The notes: a model not told the origin generated them from the letters alone. Positions 36,153-45,944 are shown, counted from the stretch's first letter. The stretch: 64,000 nt of DNA from CAVVEQ01 sp963806635 (GCA_963806635.1 CAWDZA010000002.1:62001-126000), one strand, 5' to 3'. Program-made: numbers and translations.

Positions 36153-36782
36153 CTACCTCTCTTGGATTGCCGGCAGGCGGGAATCGACCGCCGCACGAAT
36201 TTGGGATTGTACCACACTGCTTTCGTGGGCGGCATCGATGACCACCCAGCGCTGAGGCGCTTCCGCGGCCAGCTTCAAGTAACCGGCGCGCACCCGCTGG
36301 TGCAGCTCCAGCTGGTAATCGTCCATACGGTTCCATTCACCTCCGCCGCTTTTGCGGCGTTTCAAGCCCTGCTCGGCGTCTATATCCAACAACAGGGTCA
36401 GATCGGGAACGAGGCCCCCTGTGGCGAAATTCAGTATCTGGCGCAGCTGATCCAGGTCGTTGCCATGCCCGTAGCCCTGGTAAGCCAGGGTGGAATCGGC
36501 GTAGCGGTCGGAGATGACCACCTCGCCTTTTTCCAGATGAGGGCGAATCACTTCGGCCACAAGTTGGGCGCGGGCAGAGCAGAAGAGCAGGGTTTCGGTG
36601 CGCGGATCCATGCCCTGGTTGCGCATGTTCATCAGGATCTCCCGCACCTGGTCGCTGATCTCGGTACCCCCCGGTTCGCGGGTGGTAAGGACGGTGTACC
36701 CCTGCGAGCGTAGATGATCTGCCAGGGGCAGCATCTGGCTGGTCTTTCCGCTTCCATCGGGGCCTTCAAGAGTAATGAACAT
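36153..36782 (-). CDS. tmk: Thymidylate kinase
   Basis: 209 residues. The P-loop is E-G-P-D-G-S-G-K-T-S, followed by R-E-P-G-G-T and the D-R-Y-A-D-S-T-L-A-Y-Q-G segment. It phosphorylates dTMP to dTDP. Lid residues (R-R-K-S-G-G-G-E-W-N-R) follow. The start M-F-I-T-L-E-G at 36782 gives the family N-terminus; the frame remains open further upstream but without family similarity. It precedes the selenoprotein gene by 4 nt. Confidence 0.93.
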   Translation of the reverse strand: MFITLEGPDGSGKTSQMLPLADHLRSQGYTVLTTREPGGTEISDQVREILMNMRNQGMDPRTETLLFCSARAQLVAEVIRPHLEKGEVVISDRYADSTLAYQGYGHGNDLDQLRQILNFATGGLVPDLTLLLDIDAEQGLKRRKSGGGEWNRMDDYQLELHQRVRAGYLKLAAEAPQRWVVIDAAHESSVVQSQIRAAVDSRLPAIQER

Positions 36783-36909
36783 ATCTATTTTTCGTTTCGC
36801 AGAGGCGCAGGGGAGGGAAAAAGCGTGCAGGCGAAGCATGGAAATGCAAGGTAGAGTACCATTCTGCTTCGGCAATCGTGTTTTAATCTTTGCATCTCTA
36901 CGTTAACCA

Positions 36910-38522
36910 TCAATCTTTAAATATCCGCACCCGCCGGTTGGGATCCTTGCCGTAGGAATGCGAAACGAGCTCCGCCTGGCGGGCCAGGTCGTGCTGCAGG
37001 CGGCGGACGGAGGGTGTTGCGGGTGGCAGGTCCACAAAGCGCTGCCCGTTGAGCACCGCCTGGATGGCAGCCTGGGTCTGCTCGGCGGCGGATTCGTAAT
37101 CACCATTCACATATCCGCCGGAGGGCAGGTTGAAAAGCTCGCCCAGGGCCTGTTCCATCTGGGTGACGGTGTTGGCGCGCAGGACGTAGATCGGTGACGC
37201 CGCGGGCTTCGGCTTCCAGGATCACCTGCTGGCGGTTGCGGTAGTAGGTGCGCAGGGTGATGAGCACCTCGGCATCGCCGGGCTCGCGGGTGATGATGGC
37301 CGGCACGCCCATGCGTTTGGCAGCCTGCAGCAGGCGGTTGCGTGCCACCCCGTAGGGATAAATACGGATCGCGGGCAGCGCGGAGAGTTCCGGCGGATAC
37401 TGCTCGCCATTGGTCACTTCCTCGCGGCGGCGAGGTTCGCGATCGGTGGAAAGCGGGGTACCCTCCACCCGCAAAGGTGCGGCGCTGCCCCTGCACAGCC
37501 TGGCGCTGGATGGGCGGGGTGGAGGCTTTTTCGGTGTGGATGCCGCCTTCGGCATCCCGCGAGCGGATCTCGGGGTGCAGCGGGTAGCCGCGCACCAGTT
37601 CATCCACCGCTTCGGCCACATCGTGGATGAACGACCAGCCGGTCGCGTTCCTGGATCTCGACCAGCACGTCGAAGGTGGGCGGGGCGCGGCGCTCGAGGA
37701 CGGTCTTCTGCGTGCCGCGGCGGCGGGCTTCTTCATCAGAAAGGGTCACGGATTCGATCCCGCCGATCAGGTCGGAGAGGGTGGGGTTGAGGAGCAGGTT
37801 TTCGAGGGTGCGTCCGTGGGCGGTGGCCACAAGCTGCACACCGCGCTCGGCGATGGTGCGGGCAGCCAGGGCTTCCAGCTCGCGCCCGATCTCATCGATG
37901 ACGATCACCTCGGGGTTGTGGTTCTCGACTGCCTCGATCATCACCTCATGCTGCAGGGTGGGCAGTGCGCACCTGCATGCGGCGCGCGCGTCCCACGGCC
38001 GGGTGGGGCACATCGCCATCCCCGCCGATCTCGTTGGAGGTATCCACGATGACCACGCGCTTGTTTTCCGCCAGGATGCGGGCGGCTTCGCGCAGCATGG
38101 TGGTCTTGCCGATGCCGGGTTTGCCCAGCAGCAGCATGCTCTTGCCGGATTCGACCAGGTCCTGGATGATATCGATGGTGCCGTAGACGGCGCGCCCCAC
38201 GCGGCAGGTGAGCCCCACAATGTGCCCGCGCCGGTTGCGGATGGCGGAGATGCGGTGCAGGGTGCGCTCGAGCCCGGCGCGGTTATCGGCGTCGAAATCG
38301 CCGATGCGCGAGACGACGAAATCGATCTCGGCGCGGTCAATATCCTTTTCAGAAAGCCTTACTTCGCCGTTGACGAAAAGCGCCAGGGGCACGCGCCCAA
38401 GGTCGAGGATGATCTCGAGCAGGTTATCGGAATTGTTGGCGCGGATGACGGCTTCGGCGATGGTCAGGTGGGAGCACCCCCAGCAGGGCTTGCAGGTCGT
38501 CGGTGATACGTTTTTGGGTCAT
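36910..38522 (-). CDS. AAA ATPase/R3H domain nucleic acid-binding protein, five frameshifts
   Basis: About 535 residues after repair. The order is: an N-terminal helical region (I-T-D-D-L-Q-A-L-L), a SpoIIIAA/secretion-ATPase-like P-loop domain with Walker A L-L-G-K-P-G-I-G-K-T-T and Walker B V-I-V-I-D-E-I-G, and a C-terminal region ending in an R3H-like stretch (L-A-R-Q-A-E-L-V-S-H-S-Y-G-K-D-P-N-R-R). Breaks near 38470, 37968, 37630, 37487 and 37194 all need one base dropped; the repaired joins give M-Q-V-x-L-P-T-L-Q-H-E-V and L-V-x-I-H-D-V-A-E-A-V. The family is common in Chloroflexota and cyanobacteria; its role is unknown. Confidence 0.8.
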
Positions 38523-38981
38523 TGACTAGATTTTACCTGAAATCAGCCACAGGGGAGATAGCTTATCTATTGTGTTGTTCCCTCGAGTAGAGAGAGCTTT
38601 TATTGCCAACCTCAAAACTTGTGACCAGCCTTTGCCTGGTCAGGGAATAGATCATTATTGTGGAATAGGGATAAAACCGCCCCTCCAACCCCCTCTCGTC
38701 AAGAGCGGTGGAGAAGGAAAAACCACCCATCAAATGCGATGAAGCGGGAGGACGAGCCGTGAGTTTTTGGGGGATTCGCCCCCCCAGGGGTGCACTGCCG
38801 TGCGCCTCAATGATTTCAACAGTCCAGACGTTTGATCCGCGGGGGGATGGCTTCGTAAGGCGGGCATAAATCGCTTTTTAAGTATTGAACAATACATTAT
38901 ACAAACCATTGTCATCACTTCTTGGAGCGGTTAATATAAGGGTATAGGTAGTACAAACTATATACAAACTAAGGAGATGAA
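38523..38981. other. 459-bp intergenic region upstream of the fasciclin lipoprotein
   Basis: It separates two divergent genes. A short inverted repeat, GGGGG with CCCCC, lies near 38767-38784. Three copies of TACAAAC occur at 38900, 38952 and 38963, the last two an 11-bp period apart and just upstream of the AAGGAGATG ribosome site. These could be operator sites or part of the promoter region; no protein-coding potential is evident. Confidence 0.4.
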
Positions 38982-39938
38982 ATGAAAAAGTTAGGAATTG
39001 TAAGTGTATTGATGGCAGCGGTCTTTATCCTGGCCGCCTGCGCACCGGCAATGACCCCCACTCCCGAACCCACCAAGGTTCCCGAGCCCACCGCCATGCC
39101 CAAACCGGAGTTGAAGGATATCGTTGATACCGCCGTTGCGGATGGCCGCTTCGGAACGCTGGTTGCAGCGGTCCAGGCTGCCGGTCTGGTGGATGCCCTC
39201 AAGGGCGAAGGTCCCCTGACCGTTTTCGCCCCAACCGATGAGGCATTTGCCAAGCTGCCTGCCGGAACGGTGGAAACCCTGTTGAAACCGGAGAATCTCG
39301 AGCAGCTCAAATCCATCCTGCTTTACCATGTGGTGGGCGGTAAACTGATGGCTTCCGATGTGACCTCAATGCCTTCCGCAAAATCGCTTGAAGGAAGTGA
39401 GATCGCTTTCAAGGTGGACATGGGCAATGCCTATGCAAATGACGCCAAGATCGTCATCACCGATATTGAAACCTCCAACGGGGTTATCCACGTGATCGAT
39501 TCGGTCCTGATGCCCCCCGCTAAATTGTCCGATATTGTTGACACCGCGGTCGCTGATGGACGCTTCAAGACCCTGGCTGCTGCACTGACCGCTGCCGGTC
39601 TGGTGGAAACCCTCAAAGGGGAAGGTCCCTTCACCGTCTTTGCTCCGACCGATGATGCCTTCGCCAAGCTGCCTGCCGGGACCGTGGAGACGCTGCTGAA
39701 ACCTGAGAATCTGGAACAGTTGAAATCCATCCTGCTCTACCACGTGGTCAGCGGCAAAGTGATGGCGGATCAGGTGGTAACACTCTCGAGCGCAGACACA
39801 GTTCTGGGCAAGCCGGTAACCATTAAAGTGATGGACGGTAAAGTGTACGTGAATGAAAGTCAGGTTGTGCTTACCGATGTGCTGGCTTCAAATGGTGTGA
39901 TCCATGTGATCGACTCGGTGCTTCTGCCCCCTCAGTAA
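38982..39938 (+). CDS. Lipoprotein with two fasciclin domains
   Basis: 318 residues. The signal peptide ends in the lipobox L-A-A-C (Cys20), followed by a Pro/Thr/Glu-rich linker of about 20 residues. Two fasciclin (FAS1) domains follow, residues about 43-180 and 180-318. They share long identical stretches, such as A-K-L-P-A-G-T-V-E-T-L-L and L-K-S-I-L-L-Y-H-V-V, and N-G-V-I-H-V-I-D-S-V-L. FAS1 domains mediate adhesion. Near identity of the domains in the central part implies a recent internal duplication. AAGGAGATG precedes the ATG, and a strong terminator follows. Confidence 0.93.
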   Translation: MKKLGIVSVLMAAVFILAACAPAMTPTPEPTKVPEPTAMPKPELKDIVDTAVADGRFGTLVAAVQAAGLVDALKGEGPLTVFAPTDEAFAKLPAGTVETLLKPENLEQLKSILLYHVVGGKLMASDVTSMPSAKSLEGSEIAFKVDMGNAYANDAKIVITDIETSNGVIHVIDSVLMPPAKLSDIVDTAVADGRFKTLAAALTAAGLVETLKGEGPFTVFAPTDDAFAKLPAGTVETLLKPENLEQLKSILLYHVVSGKVMADQVVTLSSADTVLGKPVTIKVMDGKVYVNESQVVLTDVLASNGVIHVIDSVLLPPQ

Positions 39939-39961
39939 TCAAAATCATGTACTACTAAAAG

Positions 39962-39993
39962 AGAGCTGTCCTGAAAAGGACAGCTCTTTTATT
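39962..39993 (+). terminator. Intrinsic terminator of the fasciclin gene
   Basis: A perfect 11-bp stem AGAGCTGTCCT/AGGACAGCTCT with a GAAA tetraloop, followed by TTTATT, 23 nt after the stop. Confidence 0.92.
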
Positions 39994-40120
39994 CAGAGGA
40001 GATATGCTTCCACTTCACCAGTTTGCCCGGACGATGCAAATTTTTTGAAATAATGGCAGATGATTATTCCTTAAATATAATATATTGTTTCGAAGATCCG
40101 AATAGTAGAATTAATCTCCC

Positions 40121-40987
40121 ATGAAAGTCACCCAAAAAATCCAGGCCTGTTTTCAGTTGATCCGCCCCGAGTTGCCCATCGCGGCGGGGATCTGCGTTGT
40201 GGTGGGGCAAACCATTGCCCTGGGGAAATTCGCACCATTTTCCACTGTCATTCAGGGGTTCGCGCTGGGTTTTTTTCTATCCAGCTCGGCGATGATCTTC
40301 AATGATTATTTTGATATCGAGGTGGACAGGATCAATTCGCCCCAGCGCCCCCTTCCATCAGGAAGGATAACCAAAACCGAAGCGATCCTTTTAGGAATTT
40401 CAACTGCTCTTATCGCCCTGGGAATCGCATTATCGATCGCTCCAGTTGCTTTCGTGGCTGGGCTGACTCTGTGGGTACTGGGTTTTCTGTATAACTGGAA
40501 GTGGAAATCCAATGGGTTGGCAGGAAACCTGATCGTGAGTCTGAATGTGGGCATGACCTTTCTGATCGGCGCATTCAGCGTCGGCCAGATCCGCAACCCT
40601 GCTGTGTGGGTGTTCAGCCTGATCGCCTTTTTTTTCGATCTGGCGGAGGAGATCGCGGGGGACGCCATGGATATGGAGGGGGATCTCAAGCGAGGCTCAA
40701 GGTCGCTGGCAATCCGGTACGGAAGACAGACAGCCCTGCGAATTTCCAGCGGGTTGTTTGCTGCGATGATCCTGGTAACCCTTACGCCAATCCTTTTCTC
40801 CCACCCACCCCTTTCGTATCTCCTGCCAATTGCGGGGCTGGATATTATTGTCATCGTTTATTCCCGAAAGCTCCTGCGCAGCAGTTCACCTCAAGAAGGA
40901 CGAAGAGCCATGCGTGTTATGTACCTTGCCGCGACGGTGTGCCTGGTCGTTTACATTATCTGGCTGAATTTGAACCAGCCAATATAA
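40121..40987 (+). CDS. UbiA family prenyltransferase (geranylgeranylglycerol-phosphate type)
   Basis: 288 residues with about eight membrane helices. The first aspartate motif is N-D-Y-F-D-I-E-V-D-R-I-N and the second is D-M-E-G-D-L-K-R-G-S-R-S-L-A-I-R-Y-G. This order and wording are closest to archaeal-type digeranylgeranylglyceryl phosphate synthase-like enzymes and related bacterial UbiA proteins. The enzyme attaches a polyprenyl chain to an acceptor in the membrane; quinone, chlorin and glycerophosphate acceptors are all possible. It is monocistronic, with its own terminator. Confidence 0.83.
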   Translation: MKVTQKIQACFQLIRPELPIAAGICVVVGQTIALGKFAPFSTVIQGFALGFFLSSSAMIFNDYFDIEVDRINSPQRPLPSGRITKTEAILLGISTALIALGIALSIAPVAFVAGLTLWVLGFLYNWKWKSNGLAGNLIVSLNVGMTFLIGAFSVGQIRNPAVWVFSLIAFFFDLAEEIAGDAMDMEGDLKRGSRSLAIRYGRQTALRISSGLFAAMILVTLTPILFSHPPLSYLLPIAGLDIIVIVYSRKLLRSSSPQEGRRAMRVMYLAATVCLVVYIIWLNLNQPI

Positions 40988-40993
40988 AAAGAA

Positions 40994-41027
40994 AAAATCG
41001 CGGGCGCTCTTACCCGCGATTTTGTTA
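40994..41027. terminator. Bidirectional intrinsic terminator between the UbiA and DegV genes
   Basis: A perfect 11-bp stem AAAATCGCGGG/CCCGCGATTTT with an 8-nt loop, a T-run on the plus side and a matching A-run before the stem that serves the minus strand. Confidence 0.88.
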
Positions 41028-41048
41028 TTCGCTGAAGGACTGAGCGAC

Positions 41049-41903
41049 TTATTCCTCCAGAAGTAGCACAACCCCGATGGTGCCCGCCCCGGTGTGGACG
41101 GAGAGCCCGGGCGAAAAATCGGTGTGAACGGCTTCGCTGGGGACTGTGAACCTTGCCCGCACCGCCTGCTCCAGCTCCGCCAGGTCCTCCTCGGCGGCCA
41201 CGTGGATGAACGCGGCTTGTTCCACCTTGTGTGAATCCACCGAACCGGCGAGCAGCTCCACCAGGCGGCTCATGGCTGCCTTGCGGGTGCGCACCTTTTC
41301 CAACAAGTCCAGCTTACCCTCTTTCATGGTGAGGATGGGGCGAATATGGAGCATATTACCCATGCTGGCGGAGAACTTCCCCACCCGCCCGCCCATCGCC
41401 AAATACTTGAGGGTAGAAAGCGAGGCGAAGAGCACCAGGCGGGATTCCATACCCTTAAGTTTCGCTTCGATCTGGTCGAGTGATGCGCCGCCATCCGACA
41501 TCCGCCGGGCTTCCAGTGCCATAAACCCCTGTGCCATGGAGACCACGCGGGAATCGATCACGCGAATCTCGCGTTCGGGGAATTCCTTCTGCGCGGTGAG
41601 GGCAGCGGTGTAGGTGGCGCTGATCTCGGAGCTGACGCACACGCACACAATCCCCTCCGCTCCGGAATCAAAGGCATTCTTGAATGCCTTGCTGAAGGCT
41701 ACGGGCGAGGGGGCGGCGGTTTTAGGCAGCGCGCCTTCCTTATCGATGCGCTCAAATAAAGCCTTGTCATCAATATCCACGCCTGATGCGAACGATTCAT
41801 CCCCAAAGGTGATCAGAATGGGAACCAGGGTAATATCATACCTGGCGGCCAGCTCATTCGAGAGACTGCAATCAGTATCAGCGATAACGGCAATTTTGGG
41901 CAT
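41049..41903 (-). CDS. DegV family fatty acid-binding protein
   Basis: 284 residues. Family landmarks: I-A-V-I-A-D-T-D-C-S-L at the N-terminus, S-A-T-Y-T-A-A-L-T-A in the fatty-acid site, D-S-R-V-V-S-M-A-Q-G, and G-G-R-V-G-K-F. DegV/FakB proteins present fatty acids to a kinase (FakA) for phospholipid synthesis; no FakA-like gene is in the window. The unit ends at the bidirectional terminator. Confidence 0.93.
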   Translation of the reverse strand: MPKIAVIADTDCSLSNELAARYDITLVPILITFGDESFASGVDIDDKALFERIDKEGALPKTAAPSPVAFSKAFKNAFDSGAEGIVCVCVSSEISATYTAALTAQKEFPEREIRVIDSRVVSMAQGFMALEARRMSDGGASLDQIEAKLKGMESRLVLFASLSTLKYLAMGGRVGKFSASMGNMLHIRPILTMKEGKLDLLEKVRTRKAAMSRLVELLAGSVDSHKVEQAAFIHVAAEEDLAELEQAVRARFTVPSEAVHTDFSPGLSVHTGAGTIGVVLLLEE

Positions 41904-42000
41904 TGAATCCTCCAGAAGAGTACGATTAAAAAGGTTAACCCACCATCTTTGGATAGGTTGCTAGTTGGACCACTTATACCCTATAACCAAGGAATTGAGG

Positions 42001-43107
42001 CTAAATGATCTTCAGAAAGGTCTCGACGACTTTGGGGTCAAACTGGTGTCCGGCCTGGTCACGCATGTGCTGGCGGGCTTTCTCATCCGTCCAGGCTTCG
42101 CGGTACGGCTTTTCGGTGTGCAGCGCATCCCACACATAAACAACAGCAAAAATTCGCGCTGAAAGGGGAATTTGCTCGCCTTTCAATCCATCCGGATAAC
42201 CGCTGCCATCCCAGTGCTCCTGGTGATAGTGGGGGATATCAAGCGCTGGACGCAAGTATTCGATCGAAGACATCCATTGGTAGGCATAGGCGGGGTACAT
42301 ACGTACCACTTCCCAATCCCACTCGGATAGCTGACCCTTTTTGAGGAGGATCTTATCTGGAATGGCCATCTTACCCACGTCGTGCAGCAGCACTCCGCGA
42401 CTAATATATTCGAACTCGGATTCAGGCACACCCATGGCCGCAGCCAATTTTAAGGTGAGGGAAACAAGTTCATCGGCATGACCTTCAGGTGCCTGGACGC
42501 GCTCATCCAATGTGTGCCGCCATCCCTGAATGGATTGATCGTAAGCTTTGCTCAGGCTGCGGTAAGTGCGCTCGGTTCGATTGGTCACGAGCCAGGCCAT
42601 GGCGGCGATCAGGAACAGAAAACAGACAGCCAGGTAATTAAATGGCATCGACCGGGGGGTGATCAGGTAAACGATCGTGTATCCGATGGTGGCAAAGAGG
42701 GCAAAGATGAATGATGAAGGGGGGGAGATGAGAATGCTGGCCAGAATGACCGGGATGGTGTAGAGCAGGAACATACGGTCAAGCATGCCCAGGGGGAAGG
42801 CCACCGTGATAAGCAAAGTGGTGGCTGCCAGCAATAAAATCGCGGCGGTTTTACTGGTGCGCGAGCGCTGCATCTCCCAGGCTGCCAGGCAGATAAGCAG
42901 GGCGATGATATCCCCCAGCAGGTAAAATGCGTAATTGATATCCCTGTAGATGATGTACATCGCCAGGTGGATCACCGTGACCATCAGCACCAGGATGCTG
43001 AGCGCCCCCAGGATGCGGCCATAAAACCCGGAGCGCTGTTGCTCGGGAGTCTTACTGCCCTTGGGAATGAGAATATCCGAAAATCTACCCTGGGATGGTG
43101 TGGACAT
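42001..43107 (-). CDS. Membrane-bound HD-GYP domain protein (candidate c-di-GMP phosphodiesterase)
   Basis: 368 residues. The N-terminal 180 residues contain about six membrane helices. The HD-GYP domain then shows V-L-L-H-D-V-G-K-M-A-I-P-D (metal HD), M-Y-P-A-Y-A-Y, and Y-H-Q-E-H-W-D-G-S-G-Y-P-D-G-L-K-G (GYP). All signature residues look intact. It probably cleaves cyclic di-GMP in response to a membrane signal. There is no response-regulator receiver domain. DegV, 97 nt downstream, is on the same strand. Confidence 0.9.
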   Translation of the reverse strand: MSTPSQGRFSDILIPKGSKTPEQQRSGFYGRILGALSILVLMVTVIHLAMYIIYRDINYAFYLLGDIIALLICLAAWEMQRSRTSKTAAILLLAATTLLITVAFPLGMLDRMFLLYTIPVILASILISPPSSFIFALFATIGYTIVYLITPRSMPFNYLAVCFLFLIAAMAWLVTNRTERTYRSLSKAYDQSIQGWRHTLDERVQAPEGHADELVSLTLKLAAAMGVPESEFEYISRGVLLHDVGKMAIPDKILLKKGQLSEWDWEVVRMYPAYAYQWMSSIEYLRPALDIPHYHQEHWDGSGYPDGLKGEQIPLSARIFAVVYVWDALHTEKPYREAWTDEKARQHMRDQAGHQFDPKVVETFLKII

Positions 43108-43174
43108 TATGATTTGGCTCCCCGTTCGCTCAAGGATGACCCCGCGTAATCATTATAGCGGTTTTCGTGGAGGC

Positions 43175-44131
43175 TTACTCGATCCCTGCTATCGCTGAAT
43201 CGATCCGATCCAGGATGCCGTTATCCAATTTCGCCGCTGCCTCCGCTGCCCCAAGGTTCTCCTCAAGCTGTTCAAGCCGGCTGGCACCGGTGATAACCGT
43301 ACTCACCTCGCTGTGGCGCAGCACCCAGGCAATAGCAAGCTGCCCGGGGGTGATGCCAAGGTCGCCGGCGATGCCCTGCAACTTTTTCACCCGTTCTATC
43401 TTCTCCGGAGTGATGCGGTCGCGCACCCAGCCGTAATTTTCCAGCGAAGCCCGGCTTCCCTCGGGGATTCCTTCATTATACTTACCTGTCAGGATGCCAT
43501 ATGCCAGCGGGCTGAAGGTGGTGAGACCGATGCCCAGCTCGCGGCACACCGGCATGAGGGTGTCCTCCACGCGCTTGCGGTGCAGCAGGTTATATTGCGG
43601 CTGGTCCATCGTGGGCGGGATGAGGTTATATTGGCGGGCGATGCCATATGCCTGGGCAACATGGCTGGCCTCCCATTCGGAGGTGCCCCAGTAGAGGATC
43701 TTGCCCTGCTGGATGAGGATGTTCATCGTTCGAACAATTTCCTCAATGGGGGTTTCCGGGTCGTAGCGGTGGCAAAAATAGAGATCCAGATAATCCACAT
43801 CCATACGTTTGAGGGAAGCATGCACCGATTCCATGACATGCTTGCGGGAAAGTCCGCGCGCGTTGGGTCCGGTGGATGTTGGCCAGAAGACCTTACTGGA
43901 AAGTACCAGCTCGGTGCGGGTAAGTTTCTTGATCGCCTGCCCCATGATGATCTCAGCCTTGCCATCGGCGTAGATATCGGCATTATCGAAATAGTTGATC
44001 CCGTGATCGAAAGCAGCGTGCAGGAGGCTGGCGGCTTTCTTTTCGTCCACCTGGGTGCCAAAAGTGACCCACGAACCGATGGAAATCTCGCTGACTTTCA
44101 GGCCAGAGCGGCCGAGACGACGGTAAAGCAT
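43175..44131 (-). CDS. Aldo/keto reductase (Kv-beta-like AKR family)
   Basis: 318 residues. M-L-Y-R-R-L-G-R-S-G-L-K-V-S is the family N-terminus and fixes the start at 44131. The catalytic set is D and Y in F-D-N-A-D-I-Y, K in S-S-K-V-F and H in Y-F-C-H-R-Y-D. The NADPH-binding T-F-S-P-L-A-Y-G and G-A-S-R-L-E-Q segments are present. Closest in pattern to the voltage-gated channel beta-subunit/YghZ group, NADPH-dependent reductases of aldehydes. The substrate is unknown. Confidence 0.92.
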   Translation of the reverse strand: MLYRRLGRSGLKVSEISIGSWVTFGTQVDEKKAASLLHAAFDHGINYFDNADIYADGKAEIIMGQAIKKLTRTELVLSSKVFWPTSTGPNARGLSRKHVMESVHASLKRMDVDYLDLYFCHRYDPETPIEEIVRTMNILIQQGKILYWGTSEWEASHVAQAYGIARQYNLIPPTMDQPQYNLLHRKRVEDTLMPVCRELGIGLTTFSPLAYGILTGKYNEGIPEGSRASLENYGWVRDRITPEKIERVKKLQGIAGDLGITPGQLAIAWVLRHSEVSTVITGASRLEQLEENLGAAEAAAKLDNGILDRIDSAIAGIE

Positions 44132-44145
44132 GGTATCTCCTAAGA

Positions 44146-44368
44146 ATGTTGAATTGACGAATCGAAACGAGTTGAATGGTTGAAAACGGGAGTGTTGAAT
44201 AGTTGAATTGTAAATGGTTGAATCGGCAGAGATCACTCCGTGGAAATGAGATTTTGTGTAAGTATTTTAACTCACTATGCTGCCCGGATCTGCTCTTCTG
44301 CTTATATAACGATTTAACCAATCAATCGATCAATCCTTCGATTCCAAATCAACGATTCAACCGTTCAA
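44146..44368. repeat. Cluster of GTTGAAT repeats and inverted copies around the KamA gene
   Basis: Between the aldo/keto reductase start and the KamA stop, GTTGAA recurs six times within about 75 bp (44148-44222). The reverse complement TTCAAC appears twice near 44355-44367. Two more TTCAAC copies lie on the other side of KamA (45776-45798). The segment is AT-rich compared with its neighbours and non-coding. Confidence 0.55.
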
Positions 44369-45715
44369 CTACTCTAACTCTTCCTTCCCTTCCCCCGACC
44401 CGATGCCCAACGGTTTCCATTTTTCAGTATTCTCCCGTAAGCGGTGCTGGGATCCCTCGCGGATATGCGTACGGTCAAAACCCTCGGGAGCGATGGTCAT
44501 GGCTTCGCCATCCAGCAAGCCGGAAACGCCGCGCTGGCCAGGCTCGGGTCGTTGATCGCGGCAGTAGGGGCAGGCAGCCCGATCGTGGGTTTTGTAATCC
44601 AATGGTTCTTCATACGAGGTGATGAACCCCTCGAAGTTACGAAGGATCACCTTATGATCCGAGGCGCTGATGTGATACGTGGGCATCACCGGGATCTTGC
44701 CGCCGCCGCCAGGGCCATCCACACAGAAGGTAGGCACGGCGAAGCCGGATGTATGCCCGCGTAAACCTTCGATGATCTCCATGCCGGTAGCCACCGGTGT
44801 GCGGAAGTGTCCGGCGCCTTCCACCAGGTCGCACTGGTAGAGGTAATAGGGACGTACGCGGATTCGCACCAGGTCCTGCACCAGCTTACGCTGGATGTGG
44901 ACACAGTCGTTCACCCCGGCCAGCAGAACGGACTGATTCCCCAGCGGAATGCCGGCGCGGGTGAGTTTATCCGTGGCTTCAGCCAGCTCGGCGGTGATCT
45001 CGTTGGGGTGGTTCACATGGATGTTGAGCCACAGCGGGTGGAACTTCTGCAGCATGTCGATCAGCTCAGTTGTGACACGCATGGGCATAAAGACAGGAAC
45101 CCGCGAGCCGATGCGCACGATCTCCACGTGGGGGATCTCGCGCAGGCGGGTGAGGATCTCCTCCAGCAGGCGGGGCGCCAGGGTGAGAGGGTCGCCGCCG
45201 GAAAGCAGAACGTCGCGGATCTGCGGGGTGCGTTTGATGTAATCGATCTGCTGCTCGAAATCTTCGCGGGCAAAGGTCTGGGAAGGATCGCCCACGATGC
45301 GCGCACGGGTGCAGTAGCGGCAGTAAACCGCGCACTGGGTGGTGACCAGCATCAGGACTCTATCCGGGTAGCGGTGGACGAGCCCAGGGACGGGTGAATG
45401 GCGGTCCTCGGAGAGCGAGTCCTCCATTTGCCCGGTGAAGGCGCTCATTTCTTCGACGGTGGGGATGATCTGCTTGCGGATGGGGTCATGGGGGTCATCG
45501 GGGTCGATGAGTGACACAAAGTAGGGGGTCACATCCACACGGAAGAGGTTGGGGCTGGAGAGGGCTTTCTTCTCGCCCGGTTTCAGCTTGAGAACCTGCT
45601 CGAATTCCTCCACCGTATTGAGCCGGTGCGAGAGCTGCCAGCGCCAGTCATTCCATTTTTCGGAGGGCACGTCTTTGAATGCGGGAGCGATGCGGGAAGG
45701 AAAATTTTGGGGCAT
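44369..45715 (-). CDS. kamA: KamA family radical SAM protein (lysine 2,3-aminomutase-like)
   Basis: 448 residues. The radical-SAM cluster motif is C-A-V-Y-C-R-Y-C, followed by L-L-S-G-G-D-P-L and the R-I-G-S-R-V-P segment, PLP-site G-N-Q-S-V-L-L and G-P-G-G-G-G-K. The C-terminal C-P-Y-C pair matches the extra cysteines of this family. KamA-type enzymes move the alpha amino group of lysine to the beta position; the AblB acetyltransferase partner for osmolyte synthesis is absent here. The start at 45715 gives M-P-Q-N-F and follows an AAGAGG site; the 19 codons upstream are not conserved-looking. Confidence 0.9.
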   Translation of the reverse strand: MPQNFPSRIAPAFKDVPSEKWNDWRWQLSHRLNTVEEFEQVLKLKPGEKKALSSPNLFRVDVTPYFVSLIDPDDPHDPIRKQIIPTVEEMSAFTGQMEDSLSEDRHSPVPGLVHRYPDRVLMLVTTQCAVYCRYCTRARIVGDPSQTFAREDFEQQIDYIKRTPQIRDVLLSGGDPLTLAPRLLEEILTRLREIPHVEIVRIGSRVPVFMPMRVTTELIDMLQKFHPLWLNIHVNHPNEITAELAEATDKLTRAGIPLGNQSVLLAGVNDCVHIQRKLVQDLVRIRVRPYYLYQCDLVEGAGHFRTPVATGMEIIEGLRGHTSGFAVPTFCVDGPGGGGKIPVMPTYHISASDHKVILRNFEGFITSYEEPLDYKTHDRAACPYCRDQRPEPGQRGVSGLLDGEAMTIAPEGFDRTHIREGSQHRLRENTEKWKPLGIGSGEGKEELE

Positions 45716-45902
45716 GATTACCTCTTTATCCAATAAGGCGCACATCCGCGCGCCTCTACTAGTTACTTGCACCCATTCAACTTTTCAGTGATTCAACCTG
45801 GTCCAATTGTATGAAGAAACGATGGGCAGGTCAATACGATTGAAGGAGAACATGGTGAGAATAACCTTTTGTAAGCGTTTTATCAGAAATTCTACACCTC
45901 GC

Positions 45903-45931
45903 TTGACTTGATTTTGCCAGCATGGTATCAT
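45903..45931 (+). promoter_or_regulatory. Sigma-70-type promoter of the heat-shock operon
   Basis: TTGACT at 45903-45908 and TATCAT at 45926-45931 with a 17-nt spacer. It lies just upstream of CIRCE, so HrcA binding would cover the start of transcription. Confidence 0.8.
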
Positions 45932-45944
45932 AATTCACAGTGAA

